From the NCBI GenBank assembly GCA_029532415.1, contig JAQOTA010000062.1, forward strand, positions 806,001-870,000: 64,000 nucleotides of DNA, in the 5' to 3' direction. This DNA is from Marasmius tenuissimus. Taxonomy: Eukaryota; Basidiomycota; Agaricomycetes; Agaricales; Marasmiaceae. The notes under the pieces were generated by a model that had not been told where the DNA came from, searched no databases, and saw only the letters and a list, made by a program, of their open reading frames with translations. Below, piece by piece: positions 1-12,312 of the stretch; within the stretch, counting starts at the first letter, position 1; each line of letters opens with the position of its first letter. The translations under genes were made by a program, and so were the position numbers.

Positions 1-713
1 GCTGTAGAATGGGGCTCGGCTAGTTCGGCGGGGTGGCTGTGACCTCCGGGCTCCTCTTTGGCCGATTTTACCGACGTTTCATAATCCTGCTCACCTGGGA
101 CCACTTCAGTCATTCTCGAATCTCCTACTCAGCACATTGTTACTACACGATGACTGGCAGCTGGGAATACTATCAACTCACTAAGGAGGCTCACGATTGT
201 GCAAGTCTCAGCCTTTGGTACATACCTCTAATTTGTTCTCATCTAATTCACCTCACCTCTCACAGTGCACAGGCTTCGGTTGTCATGACCCTAGCTGAAA
301 CGCCTATTGGGCCTTTCCAAGCACCGTCGGTCAAGGCGCTTTATATTGCATTGGGATCAAATTGGAAGCAGCCCTCGTTGAGATCAAGAACCAACAACAG
401 GAAATGCCAACAATCTGACGGCGGATGTCATCGAGGGAGTCGCAAGGGGGAAAATGGCACTGCATCACCATTTCTCATGTGGACCCGCTCCAATTGAACC
501 CAGATCCAGAAATACCCATGGCCAGGGCGCTCTCTCTCGAGGTTGCTTTCTGCCACCACCACGGAGATTGTCACCTTGAGATTTGTTCTCTTTCTGGGCG
601 CTGCCGGACGGACCCAGCCCTTTCTTTTCATCTTCCTCTTATTCTCTGTTTCTCTTTTCAGGCTCACTGTTTCTTTATTCGGTGACGGCTCACGGATCGC
701 GACATCAGCAAAT
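1..713. other. 5' flank without a supported gene
   Basis: No reading frame here looks like a protein and no splice-consistent exon was found. A pyrimidine-rich stretch at about 596-668 lies just upstream of the ATG at 714 and is the kind of CT-rich tract common in fungal core promoters. A gene running off the left edge cannot be excluded. Confidence 0.4.
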
Positions 714-3700
714 ATGACGACTCTGCAAGCAAGACAAAAGCCTTCCTTCGACGGATATTCTGTTGCTGAGCAAATTTTGAATGATCCAGAGTCATGGAGA
801 AGAGAAAGTGGAAGGGATTGGGCTTCAAGTTCGGATCGTGGCTCAGACGACGAGTTCACTCCAGGTGCAGGTGTGTCGTGTCAACATATCGTACTTATCC
901 GTTGGCATCAACTCATCCTTGATTAGGACCCTTTGGTGGTCTCCGCACGGGTAAACGCAAGCCCAGGCCCCCTTCCTTTACGTTGAAGCCCTTCCACAAG
1001 AAGTTTAATTTAATGCCCGTCAACGAACCGTCACCTATCCCTCCTTCAAACGTTACCACACCCAGTTCTGTGTACAAGTCCCCTCCGGGCTCTGCACCCG
1101 AGTCGCCTTTTGACATCGAGAAGATCTATGGGATAGACGTGGACGATATTTATGGTGATATCTATGGGAGTGATGAAGATGTGGATGATCTGCCGCTAGT
1201 TCAATCACGTTCCGGGTGGACAGGTGTTGCAGAGCAGGAAGCTTTTGACCGGTCGAAGGCGTTGGCACGCTTACTCGAATCTAGCAAAACCGTCACTGCG
1301 GAGGTGACAGAGCTGGTAGAGCAACGGTTGTCTCTTCTCTTGGGCCAACCCAACATCTTCCGTGCTTTCGCCACACCACAGGATGTCGAGTTTGAGCTGG
1401 AAGGCGAAATGTTCACTCCTGCCACTGGCCTCGCGACGGAAAGCTTCATTCCGAGCCCTCCAAGTTCGTATTCCACAGCGAGCGATTGTGCCGCAAACTC
1501 AACGCGACTGTCTCTCAAACACGGGCTTCGTGTCTCCACGACAAAAACCACGACCACAACCGTTATTGCAGTCAAGACTCCTTCTACTTCTTCCTCGGTG
1601 GGCGTAGCCATCATCAGTGCAGTTAGCCAGACGTCGGGATACAGCATTTTCGATCTGTATGGAACGCCGAAGGCCAGCCCAGACCGTGTGCCGAAATCCG
1701 CAGGACTTGTACCATCACCTCCCAACACTTCGCGGAATCTCGTTCCCAAGACATCGCTTCCTACTACCACAACCTTCTCAGTGACATCCTCTCAACCACC
1801 TCCAGCACCCGCTTCCGCTTTCGCAGCTCAATTCTCCATAACGAGCCTCCGTTCTGATCAATCAAAGATCATTGAGTTGCCCACCGAATCAACTGCGAAG
1901 ATACCACCCACTCTCTCCATCGTGACTTCGGTCCCATCTCGTCTGGCTTATCAACAGAAAGCCACGAAGAAGGACGTTGCACCTTTGATGTTTTCCAAGA
2001 AGGGAAAATCTAATGCTAGTGGAAAGAACAGCCCGAGGCCTCTACCGAAATTGCCGCGAAGTCTGACGCCACCCCCCGCAGTACCACCTCTCCCATCATC
2101 CGTAACATCAGTTCCCATTCCGCCTGTTCCCGAGCTCCCCACCAACGAAGCAATGGAAGGTGCCAGCACTCAGCCTCGCCGTGATATTCGCAAGTGGGCT
2201 GTGAAGGCTGCACATAGTTCTTCGCCTCCCAGGAGGCTTAGTGACGAACCACTACTGCCTTTACCCCAGACTGAGGAGACAACACCAGATACGACCCCGG
2301 AGGATTCTGCAGAGAAAACGAACATGACCGTTCCATCGATTGACGTGCAGGGTGTGTCGCAGGGCGAGGAGCATGTCACAACGGATCAGGAGAAGGAAGA
2401 TGAGACTCGCCAGCCGAGATCGGAGAACAGGATGAAGACAGGGAAGCTCAGGTCTGTTACGCCACCTCCAAGAGGGTCCAGGCCGCAGAAGAAGAAATCT
2501 GGCCTCTCGCCAGTCCCGCCTTTGCCAACGTCCGTCAAATCTCCCTTGCTGTCGCCCAGTAAGGAGCTCACACCAGTCAGTGGTGACGTGGCAAACACCA
2601 CTACTTCCAACCTTCCATCGTCGTCGACGCTGTCACCATTCTTGGCATCCTCACCGTTCCCGGGCCCATCATCCGTATCTTCTGCTAGTTCGTTCCCGAG
2701 TCCATCTGCGTTTCCTTTACCACCGCCTTCAGTCCCATCAACAGTTGAGCAGAACGAAGCTTCCGCGTCTGTTCAGGACGTTCCTGTAGTAACGTTGACG
2801 ACGGATCATGTACCCAAGCCTGTCCAAGTGGATGAACGGGCAGAGCGAAAGCTTTCCCTCGACAACTTGATCAAGCTCCTTGACAATAAAGGGAAAGGTT
2901 CGGCGGCGGCGGTTGAACCCCCGGTTATCCATGTCTCAACTGAAGCCGAGAACAAGGGTTCTTCGATTTCGGCCGCTCCCGTGAGCAACGAGGGCACAGT
3001 AGTTGCTCAAGCAGAAGAGGCATCGGGTACCCGTAAGCCTTCGAACTCGAGGACTCCGTCTTTGGTTGTTTCTACCGCGAGTGTAGCTGATATCGTGGAA
3101 CAAGGTATGTGGTACCAAGTCGAGCTTCGTTCTCGTTGTAACTCGTTTTTGTCTTCGTGCAGCCTATGCGAGCGGGATTCCTCCAGTGGATGACAACTCC
3201 CCAGAGGTGATGCTCCTGCGTGCTGACTCCCTCAAGCGACGCGAGAACGCGCCTGTCAGTCCGACTTCACATGGTCGCTGTAAGCTTAAATTCAGATATC
3301 TGTGTTCGTAGATAACTAATTCTTATCAACAGCTCATTCAGATGTTGTCGGTAGCAAGCCCAAAAAGGCCCTGAGACATTCTCGCTCCGCCGTTCAGCTG
3401 GGCTCGAAAGCGTCAATCTCGAACCTAGCCAGTCTTTTCCAACATGATGTCCCTCTACCTGACCGGTCACTTCTGTCAAGGAGGACGCCTGGATCTTCGG
3501 TCGACGAGCGTCCCTTAGTCGCTGATGCTTTCACCAAAGTCGATGTCGCTCCCTCACCGAAAGTGGCCTCACCAAACACACAGCGTCGGGGTGCTGGGGA
3601 TGAAGGACTCGCATCGTGGAAGCCCCCGTCAACATGGGGATCATCACCAACGACGACGCAGGCGCCCTCGAGTTTCACTCGGCCAGAACGACCACAGCGT

Positions 3701-5326
3701 GCTTTATCGCGTATTCCTTCGGAGATTCTGACGGTAGGAGCTTCTGCCATCGGGCGGAGCCTTGAGGTCCCGGCATCTTCCCGACCTCTGTCACGTTCCT
3801 CGTCGGCCAGTGCGACGTTGATGCCTTCACCTGTGTCAGCGGAAAAGCCGGCTTTGTCTCCCAGCCCCGCTGTCAAGGAGATTAGTCGCGCTCAAACCCC
3901 TGTGCCGTCCAGCAATACTCTTACTGTCGATGTTCCTCCGCGCCGCGCGATCACCCCGACGCCCCCGACACCATCTGCCACTCCTTCCAGGGCGCACAGG
4001 CGGTCTGTCTCTGAGAAGATCCCGGAAAGTACAACAACCGCGTTCGTCGCAAAACGCGAGAGGAGACGTGCTCCTACTCCCACCCCTGCTGAAAGGAGGT
4101 TGCTGGCGGAATTACCTGCCTCTTCGAAGGATACCCCAGCACCGTCCGAGATGCAGGCTTCTGGCTCATCGGGACGACAGAGACGCGGGCCTACGCCTCC
4201 TCCACTGGACCGCCGACCCTTGCGTTCTGTAGACATGCCCCTCCCTCCCCTTCCTACCTCGGTCGTGTCTAACATGGCCTCGCCTCGTTCTACCCCTACC
4301 CATTCACCGAAGCCTTCCGCTGATGGACGCACTGAAGTCACCAGACGAGTACTCACCCCCACTCCTTCTGATCGTAAAGCCTCTCTGGATAATCTACCTC
4401 CCGTTCCGAGTATCCCTCAATCGACTTCTGATGGTACTTCGCCTGCGAGGCAAGAACCGCGACGTGTTCCGGCGCCGACACTGATAGGTAGAAGCAGATC
4501 GGCAACAGTCAGTGTGCCTCAAGGGGCGCCTGTACTTCCTTTGCCTAGCGCACTGAAGCCAAGTCATCGTGCAACGCCAACACATTCCCCAAATGCTTCG
4601 ATTGACGATCGACGAAGACGTTCTCCTACGCCATTGGGGTCTCGGCCACCGTCGGACATGCCTGCCGTTCCGGCTGTCCCGGTACCAGATGCCTCAGTCC
4701 TTGCTAGGAGAATGAGGAAGCCCTCGATCTCTGCTTCAAGTCGTGCCGCACACACCTCGTCTGGCGTGTCAATAGACAGTGGGTATGAATCGTCATCATC
4801 GATGAAGAGATTTGCCCAGCCTACTGTCTCATCTTCGGCTAAACTCAGAGAACTTGCTGGTCCTGGCGTGGTGCCCCCGCCTGTTCCACCCAAATCTGAG
4901 TCTAGAGGGAGAGTGAAGTTCAGGCAAGATTCTCCTCCGCGTGGAAGCAGAGGAAGGTCTGTCCCTCGTGAGGAAAGGTCCATAGAGTCGCGGTCACAGA
5001 AGGAAGAGCTGAGAGGGAGGGAAAGGCCAAGTTCACCGACCAGAGGCCGAGGAAGGTCTGTTGGCAGGCCTGATGAGGATATCCGTGCGGCACCTATTTC
5101 TTCGTCATCCAGAAGCAGGAGTGTTGGACCCGCGCGAGCAGAGGTCACATCAAAGACCAGGAAACGAACTTCATCATTGTCTGTTGCTCCTCCGCCCCTT
5201 CCGAGCTCTAGATTGATGGTGCCCGAGTTACCTTCGCGAGCACCCAGTCCATCGGGTAGTATGATACGTGGACGGGTGTCGCCATTCCCGACATATAAAC
5301 TTTCGTCATCGTTGACGGCTTTCTGA
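714..5326 (+). CDS. Large Pro/Ser/Thr-rich low-complexity protein, 1481 aa
   Basis: Four exons join in phase: 714-870, 927-3104, 3163-3279, 3333-5326, with GT...AG introns of 53-58 nt. I recognise no catalytic domain. The protein is Ser/Pro/Thr-rich and contains degenerate recurring blocks: a basic pair followed by TPTP or TPPP and another basic pair (for example RRAPTPTPAERR, RRGPTPPPLDRR, RRVLTPTPSDRK), and a PPLPTSV-type motif seen in both halves. SLDNL also occurs twice (KLSLDNLIKLL, KASLDNLPPVP). The C-terminal third has RS/RG-rich pieces such as GRGRSVGR. Such proline motifs suggest docking sites for SH3- or EVH1-type partners and proline-directed kinases, so a scaffold or polarity/cytoskeleton role is possible, but this is inference. 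The start at 714 is the first ATG in the exon-1 frame. Confidence 0.8.
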
Positions 5327-5797
5327 GGCATGGTCTTCAGAAGCTGTTCTGTCATTCTTTCACCTCTTTTTTCTTCTACTCTATCTATTGGATCCTTACT
5401 TTTTACTTTCTTCAGTAGCTTCCACCCTCATTTATCGTTCAGAGACACTGACGTGCCCACGACTTTTGTGACGTATATACATATTGATGATAACTAAATT
5501 ATTCAACTCGTGAAAACGCAAACGAGCAGCAATCTCCTGAGATTAAGCAATGAATGATATTCAGACAGTGTACATTACGATCAGATGGAATGATACAGAA
5601 AACGATGCGAGGAAATCATAAATAATGCTGGCGTGGTCGAGGGTAAGGCGTAACTAAAATAGTCCCTGCCTATCAATCACCCTTCCCAAAGAATGTCCAA
5701 CAAAGCGACCTAAACCTGGAGCTCTATCTGACGGGCACGTACTAAAAAGGTGCCCCTCAGGCATCATGCATCATGTGTAAAGCATGCTCCCTGCTCC
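5327..5797. other. Intergenic, between convergent gene ends
   Basis: A/T-rich spacer between the 3' ends of the Pro-rich gene and the Rho GTPase gene. It should hold both 3' UTRs. Nothing else seen. Confidence 0.5.
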
Positions 5798-6637
5798 TCA
5801 GATCACAACACACCGTTGCCTCTTCACTATCTTGCCCCACATACCCTTCATGCTCTCCTTGAGGGCTAGATTGAACACGTCCCGGACACCTTGACCTGTC
5901 TTCGCAGAACATTCAATGTATTTCGCTCCGATTTCCTTGGCAATAGCAGCGCCCTGTTGAGCCGAAACGGTTCTCTGTCCTTGGGCGCCGAGCATGCGTT
6001 TCGTTTGTTCGTCTCCTCGTAGATCGATCTTTGTACCCACAAGGATTAGCGGCGTGCCTTCACAAAAATGGGCAACTTCAGGAAACCACTATACAAATTG
6101 CCCCCCCTCAGTGTCAAGAATAGCATGAACACATGTCGAACCACGCACCTTGTCCTGAACGTTGGCCAAACTGGTCGGAAAGTCGATAGAAAACACGATG
6201 AGAATTACGTCGCTTTCCGGGTAACTAAGTGGCCTCAATCTATCGTATTCCTCCTGCCCCGCTGTATCCCATAGGGCCAGCTCTATCTCTTTGCCTTCGA
6301 AATTCACTTGAGTCACGTAGTTTTCGAATACTGTCGGAATGTACGCCTGTGGATCTCAAAATGAAACGCGCATGATTGATTAGGAAGAGGAATGGTGTCA
6401 TTTGATAATGAGGGCTGTTCACCTCAGGAAAACGGTTCTCTGCATAGACTATGAGAAGACATGTCTTTCCGCATCCACCTGTGAGTTCAAAGAAAAGTAG
6501 AGGTGAGCTAAGAGCTCAACTCCAGTCGACGATATGGGGCACGCGTGCTTACCGTCACCAACAACCACGAGTTTCCGCTTCAAGTCTGGTTTCCTTGACG
6601 GTGCTGAGGGTGACGAAGCTTGGTAGGAGGTATCCAT
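5798..6637 (-). CDS. Rho-family small GTPase, 209 aa
   Basis: Exons on the minus strand: 6637-6553, 6478-6423, 6346-6149, 6088-5798; all joins keep frame. The complete set of Ras-superfamily motifs is visible: P-loop GDGGCGKT (residues 27-34), switch I around TVFENY (52-57), DTAGQE (74-79), TKID (132-135), SAK near residue 172, and a C-terminal CAAX box CVVI preceded by basic residues (KRQR). The helical insertion between TKID and SAK is the Rho-specific insert. Rho GTPases cycle between GDP and GTP at the plasma membrane and control actin, polarity, septation and wall synthesis. The wording of the core resembles the fungal Rho4/Rho1 side of the family more than Cdc42 or Rac, but subfamily assignment needs a tree. 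It is divergent from GPI1 with about 200 bp between the starts. Confidence 0.93.
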
Positions 6638-6841
6638 TGTTGAGAAACAAGAAAGCGACGGCGAATGATGAGGGGAGTTGAAGACCAACAGGAACTGGCT
6701 TGCCTAAAGGTGGTAATTTATCACGTGGCCGTTTTATGTTGGGCGCTCGAGCGTCCTTGGTTTGTTGGACGACCACCACTGTCTGCCAACATTGCTGATG
6801 CCCTTCGTAATTTCAACAGCAACAGAACGTATCTGAAAGCT
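6638..6841. promoter_or_regulatory. Short divergent promoter, Rho GTPase / GPI1
   Basis: Only 204 bp separate the two start codons, so both promoters must be here. No individual element could be assigned by eye. Confidence 0.5.
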
Positions 6842-9167
6842 ATGCTGCTGAAGACGGTCTTTTGGCCCATTGGCAGCCAGACTAAAGGCTATTGCTATGG
6901 ATGGGACGAGCCTGCTGTTTGCGTTGCCGGAATTATAGAAACGGACTCTGTGAGTGCCATATTGCTCTACTAACAGCGTCAGAACTTGACTTGAAGATCA
7001 GAGGAACGAGGCTGAAAGGGTTTTGAATCGTCTAAGTCCCTCTTTCCAGTCGCGGTGGGGAGGGCTCAAACTTTTGGGCACCAGTACCGTGGATCGAAAT
7101 AATCCTTTCGTTCCTAATCTCGACTTTGAAGGTGTTCAGTAAGACCCTCTCCGCTCGGCCATACTCGTACTGAAACCTCGTGACAGCGAATATTACATAG
7201 TTTTCTATCGCAGGCATCTCTCAAAATCTCTCCGCTTCTACTCTCTCGACGCGCTCAAGTTGGATGCATCGGAAAATAAACGCGATCCCAAGTCAACGTT
7301 TGTGAAGAACCAGCTTCGGCACGACTTTACCGCACCTCAGGCGACGTTCGAATCCGGGGGCGTAAGCCATACTGTCGTAGAGCAGGTATGGCGCCATCTA
7401 TCACGAATGGATGTTGTGTTGGCTGACAATGACATTCCTCAAGCTGAATGTCGCAGGCACGATAGATGAACTTCTGCAACCAAGACCGCACGCACTTCGT
7501 ATGGTAATCGTCTGGTTTCAGAAGGTTCTCTCTATTGTCACTGTTCCTTTCAGTCCAGTTCTTTCTACCATAGGCAGAACGTTGACTGTTTTCTGCAATA
7601 TCCCTATCTCTTTTTCTTTTCGTGCACTGGACTTGCATTATGTGGTTTTGAAGGACATTTCTGCCACCAGTGAGCTCGCTCTTCTTCCGTCGCTGTTATC
7701 GACTGACGGCGTCGTTCTAGTCCAACAACTAGATGTTCGCGCTGAGCAGTCCGTATTCCTGGCCGCGGAGGTACACTCATTGGGACAACGCGACGAGAGT
7801 TCACTGCCGACGTATTCCGCCCAATATATCAAGTATGTCTGTGCCCATTAGTTCCGAATCTAGATGATTAATCTTTCCTAGCTTTTTCAACATAATATGG
7901 TTAATTCTGAACGACATCACGATCGGCTACGCCTTCGGATCGTTCTTGTCAGAGAATCACCGACTTTTGGCGGACACAATCAGCCGCTATACGGAGGTCA
8001 GAAACGCGCTTTATCATCCTCATCAAGTTCTCATGCCATGCATGATCACAGAACACACTCATTATTTGGGTTCAATGGGTTCTTCGATGGCTCGATTCAT
8101 GGCCTGCTGGCTTGAAGCTGAATACTGAATTAAGCTGGTTTTACTCTTACACATTTATCGATTTGGTGGCTATGTGGGGGAGCGTACTTAAAGGGATTTC
8201 CCTGCATCTGCCGATTGTTATCTACGTTTTTGGGCTCATTAGCTCCTTTGGTGGCGTCCTCGGCGGCATGACGATGGCCATATCTCTTTTCTGCGATCTC
8301 CTGACTGTGTTTACCGCACACATCTATGTTTGTTATGTTATAACAAACGCCGTTTACGCGAGGGTTCTCAGAACTGTTGGAAGCTTGTGGAACTTATTTC
8401 GAGGTACGTCAAGAATCTCTTGTCCGTCAATATTATTTTAACTTCGCAACCGTAGGGAAACGCTACAACGTTCTTCGGAATCGGACAGATTCTTGGGAAT
8501 ACGATGTAGACCAGCTATTGTTTGGAACAATACTGTTCACACTCCTCGCGTTTCTGTTCCCAACCGTCTTGGTTTACTATCTGCTGTTTGCTCTCGTGAG
8601 TGGCCTTTTCTGGAAGGTATCTCACATTACTGATGCCCTCGCTCGCAGATGCGGTTAGGAACGATCTTGATCCAGGCTAGCCTTGAGACACAGCTTGCGT
8701 TCATGAACCATTTCCCGCTCTTTGCGTTGATGTTGAGGGTGAAGGATCCCTCGAGGCTTCCCGGTACGTGGCCTCCAACCAGATGCGGGCGATGGCTTAT
8801 TTATGTATCGTAGGCGGCCTTTACTTCTCCCACAACACCTCCCCTACCGCCACAAGTCCGATCCTCGTACTAGAGGTGAGTCTCTTGTCAATCGTCCTGT
8901 TGCAGAAGTCATGACAAACCATGGACAGAACCAACCTCTTTCTCTTGCAACTGTCTTCTTCCAGTACAGTCAGTGCCACTCGTTTCATCATCGTTAACTC
9001 TGTGCTGAACATATGTTCTTGTAGCTCGGCTCTGGGCTCGCTTAGTCTCTCACTATAATCCACTCCGTCTGCTCAAGTGTCTGCTAGCTGGAGAATTTCT
9101 CTCGCCAATCCCCCGGTACGAAATCCGGTACAACAAGATCCGAGAAAAAGGCAGCCGGGCGAGTTAA
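6842..9167 (+). CDS. GPI1: GPI-GlcNAc transferase complex subunit Gpi1 (PIG-Q), 599 aa
   Basis: Eleven exons join in phase: 6842-6949, 7002-7138, 7187-7385, 7444-7832, 7882-7996, 8052-8403, 8456-8595, 8649-8763, 8814-8875, 8929-8968, 9025-9167. The reconstructed protein carries the Gpi1/PIG-Q signature, including WPAGLKLNTEL and downstream hydrophobic membrane segments, LDVRAEQ in the middle, and a conserved C-terminal part (ARLVSHYNPLRLLKC). Gpi1 is a membrane subunit of the ER enzyme that moves GlcNAc from UDP-GlcNAc to phosphatidylinositol, the first step of GPI-anchor synthesis. Its length is normal for the family. The donor after residue 205 (GTCAGA at 7997) is weak, and a slightly different exon 5 end is possible. 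The ATG at 6842 is the first in frame before FWP; earlier in-frame ATGs lie in the promoter spacer. Confidence 0.92.
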
Positions 9168-9223
9168 CATTATTGCTTTGTTTGTATAAGGACATTATTT
9201 TGTGCGTGTCAAAGCTTTCCAGA

Positions 9224-9863
9224 ATGTTCGCATCATCCTTCTTTTTAACTCCCCCTTCGTGCCGCGCGGGGTTGCGTTTATACTTCCGCAGTGTCCGCCC
9301 CTCTCCTGCAACCACGCTCCGAAATGTTCCGGGAGCTTTAGTACTGAGACGTAAAGAGGCTGCATGGCTGCAAATCGAAGGCAGGTGACGCGTATGGGGA
9401 TAGGAATAAGTTCAATGAAGGGGAGGCCCTTGCTCCTTGGAATATGCTATCGATCGCGAAACACAGAATGTCAAAGGTTTGGTTGGGAGCCTCAGGTTTG
9501 TTCAAGCGGTCAATCTCCGATTTTCAACACAGCTAATCGAGTTTTTAACGCAAGTTCTCCGGGATCTCCTCCCCTTGGCAGCCGTTTCCCTCGTACGCAA
9601 GGTCAACTTGCCGTGAACATCAGAAAGCTTGACGTGCACTGCCGAGCTTTTGAAAGATTCAATGCGTCCAGAACGGGAGGACGTGGTGCTGCTCGCCAGG
9701 GTACTACGGGCGCTTGGGCCTATTTCTGGGCGCCTAATCGTTATCTTTGGCAGCACAGATACTCCAGGACTTTCCCACGGACATTGATTTCCGATGACAG
9801 GTGGTCCTGTCGGACTCCGAACGTGTTGTTCTACTCCAACTCTCTTACGACAGTCTCCAGTGA
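9224..9863 (+). CDS. Putative short mitochondrial protein, unidentified (about 145 aa)
   Basis: A tentative model with exons 9224-9340, 9381-9476, 9533-9601, 9647-9739 and 9801-9863 keeps frame throughout and gives a protein that starts with a Ser/Arg-rich, acid-free leader (MFASSFFLTPPSCRAGLRLY), typical of mitochondrial presequences, followed by amphipathic helical sequence (for example LTQVLRDLLPLAAVSLVRK). I do not recognise the family. It starts 57 bp after the GPI1 stop on the same strand. Weak points: intron 1 would be only 40 nt, some donors are poor, and a competing 211-residue frame runs through 9364-9999 without stops. That frame is Arg/Ser/Gly-rich and looks less like a folded protein. 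Confidence 0.35.
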
Positions 9864-10399
9864 CGAGGGGACGTCTTTCCTGGTGAGTTTTAGCTTTTTG
9901 GGCCATTGGTTCCACCTGTGTAGGAGCGCCCAACGAACGCCATTCAAATTAGGGCAGATTGTGAACTCATCGAATGTATACTTCTTTTTTCCGACATGAG
10001 GAGGGACCCCACATGTCGAAATTAGGCCTCACGTGAATTGGCCCCGGGTCTGTCCCATCACCTCGTGTTGGAGGGGAGGTGTTTGGCTCACTTGAGGCTG
10101 CTGGAGGTTGGCTGTTTGCCTTCTCCCTCTACTAATAAAGCCAAGTGGCTTCTAGTGAAGACCCTTGAGGGCCTTCCCTTCATTTGGAGGTTAAAGGGTG
10201 CTGGTTAACAACGAGGTATGTCCCTTCTTACTCTTCAGAAATCCTCTACCGTGCTGATCTACCACCATGCGATCGTTTTCCAGCCCTGCCGTCCAGCTCG
10301 TGCCGTCCCAATTACACGCGTTTCCCATCCATTGTCCTTTATTCTCCCGACTACGAACGCAGTGTCCCCTTGTCCCCCTTCATCTCCTATCCGACTGCA
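9864..10399. other. Intergenic upstream of the DUF6699 gene
   Basis: No gene recognised. A CT-rich zone around 10215-10390 precedes the ATG at 10400 and probably holds its promoter and 5' UTR. Confidence 0.4.
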
Positions 10400-12312
10400 A
10401 TGAATCGGTTGTTTCGAAGCAGCACCGTCAGCGAGCGCAGAGACTGTTATCCGAAGACTCCCAAGATCACCAACGTCGCCCTTCCCCCCGGCAGCCCGTC
10501 TACCGACTCTTCCTTTTCCAGTATGCAGAACTTCATGATGCCACGAAATGCTACGCCCGCCGTTCATAGTCGATCGGCTACGCCTGTCTCGTCTTCTGGA
10601 AGACGATACACTATACCCGACGATAGTCACCACAACTACCGCCGTATGAGAACCAACTCTGCCTCGAGCCGAACGTCCGAGAGTGCGTATCGTGCCACTG
10701 CTTGTTCGCTCCACTTGTTATTTGAAACTGACATCGGCCCTAGAACCTCTAAAGGGGATATTAAAGAACTCTCCGACGTCTGGAATCAGGCCGGCAGGTA
10801 CGGAGCTAGTGATCGATCCCTCTCCCTCTTCACCCGACGCTGAAAATGCAGTGGCAGATCCTCTCATAACAAATACCAAGTCTTCTGGAAGACAAAGTAT
10901 TGCCGCGGTACCGCTGGAGAGCCAGCCTCCCCGAGATAGAGCTATGTCAACTTCAGGAGCATTTGCGTCGGCTATGAGTGCGTCATCCGTAGCTTATAGC
11001 TCTTACACCGGATGCTAACACATTGTTACAGAACCTTTGAAGGGAATACTGAAGAAGAAGACGACTGAGTCGACGAGGCAAGGTACGCACGCTTCAATGA
11101 ACTTTGGGCTAAATGGATGTCGATCATGTCCGTCCAGATCCTCCTCCTCAGGCTCCCCATCATGTCACCAGAACAATGTCCTCTCGTTCGCGGAAAACGA
11201 GTATGTCTCGATGCCGCGTCTCCTTCTCACGTACCATTGACTATCCCATCCCAAATGCACAGATTACTCGATGTCCGATACAGAAGGATACACACGGCGT
11301 TCTGAACCTAGTGGGTACCCGTGACTTCTCCAGATTTCGTCCGGCTTGAACTATCGTAGCCCGCGGAAGCTCCAGATCTTCCAAGCACAGCGACCACCAT
11401 CATAAAGGTAGGCGATCCCGCAAACCATGCCTCTGCCACCGATCTAACTTGACGTGATTAGACGTTGACTCTAAACCGCATTTGAAACCCGATATACACG
11501 ATGAGAAGGTGATGGCCAGAAAGGGTTGGGGTGAGAAGATCATTTTGCGTTATGATCCATTTCTGACGGCAAGTGATATAGAAACACCAGACCTCAAGAA
11601 AATGAGTAGAAGCAGCTGTTATTCGAATCTGCCATTCAAACCCAGCCAAATCACCACGGGTATGCTGTCTTGAAGGTCATAGCGGTTATCTTCCCTGCTG
11701 ACACTCATTATAGAACCTTTGAAGAGTCCGGTGATATCACTTCACTGGGTGCTCATGTGTCAAGATTCCGCCAAAAAGAGGCCCCGGGAGTGCCTTCGTT
11801 TGGCGCGAATGTTCGACATGGCATACCAGCCCGATCCTCATCCATATGACCCGACGGGTTCGTATAAGGCAGGAGCCCTCATGTATGATGGATACACTCG
11901 ATCATACACCGAGGACCCTGCAGAATTCAGAGACCCGGCGTCGTCCCACTGTACTCTTCGCGAGATGCACCTCGTCATGGGCGCAAATCGTGAATGGAGG
12001 ACAACCGTTCGCGCCCGGTCCGGAATGTCCCATGGGATTCGACCCATCGATATATTCAGAGCAATATTCGACATGTTGCAAGCCCCCTTGACGCGGAGAG
12101 AACTCGACGTCATTCGTAAGGGCGCTGAAGGTCTTCGAACTTGCGAGCGCTTTCGCGACGAACGTATACGGACTTCTCCCGTCTTGCCCGAGGTTGCTTT
12201 CGCGAAGGGTTGCTTACGGGTCGACTACCTCGGCAATCGTCGTTACTTCAACGGCCTCACTCAGAATGGGTCTGAGTGGGTCGTGCACAATTGCCATCCT
12301 AAAGAAGGCTGA
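10400..12312 (+). CDS. DUF6699-domain protein with repeated PLKGILK exons, 507 aa
   Basis: Eight exons: 10400-10682, 10744-10977, 11032-11082, 11138-11200, 11263-11310, 11360-11407, 11462-11659, 11714-12312. Every one of the seven introns is in phase 1. Exons 2, 3 and 8 open with nearly the same sequence, coding (K/E)PLKGILKN, (K/E)PLKGILKK and EPLKSP, so the N-terminal half looks built by exon duplication. The N-terminal half is Ser/Thr/Pro-rich and probably disordered. The C-terminal 170 residues match the DUF6699 pattern common in agaricomycete proteins: a helix with RPIDIFRAIFDML, a second helix LTRRELDVI, then RVDYLGNRRYFNGL. The function of DUF6699 is unknown. The start is the first ATG of the exon-1 frame; an upstream in-frame extension has no ATG nearby. 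Confidence 0.8.

Noticed and set aside
4564..5355. 263-codon minus-strand frame
   Set aside because: Antisense shadow of the Pro/Ser-rich exon 4; codon composition mirrors the plus-strand protein.
9364..9999. 211-codon open frame on the plus strand
   Set aside because: It overlaps the tentative mitochondrial gene in another frame, is Arg/Gly/Ser-rich without recognisable domains, and crosses several good splice signals.
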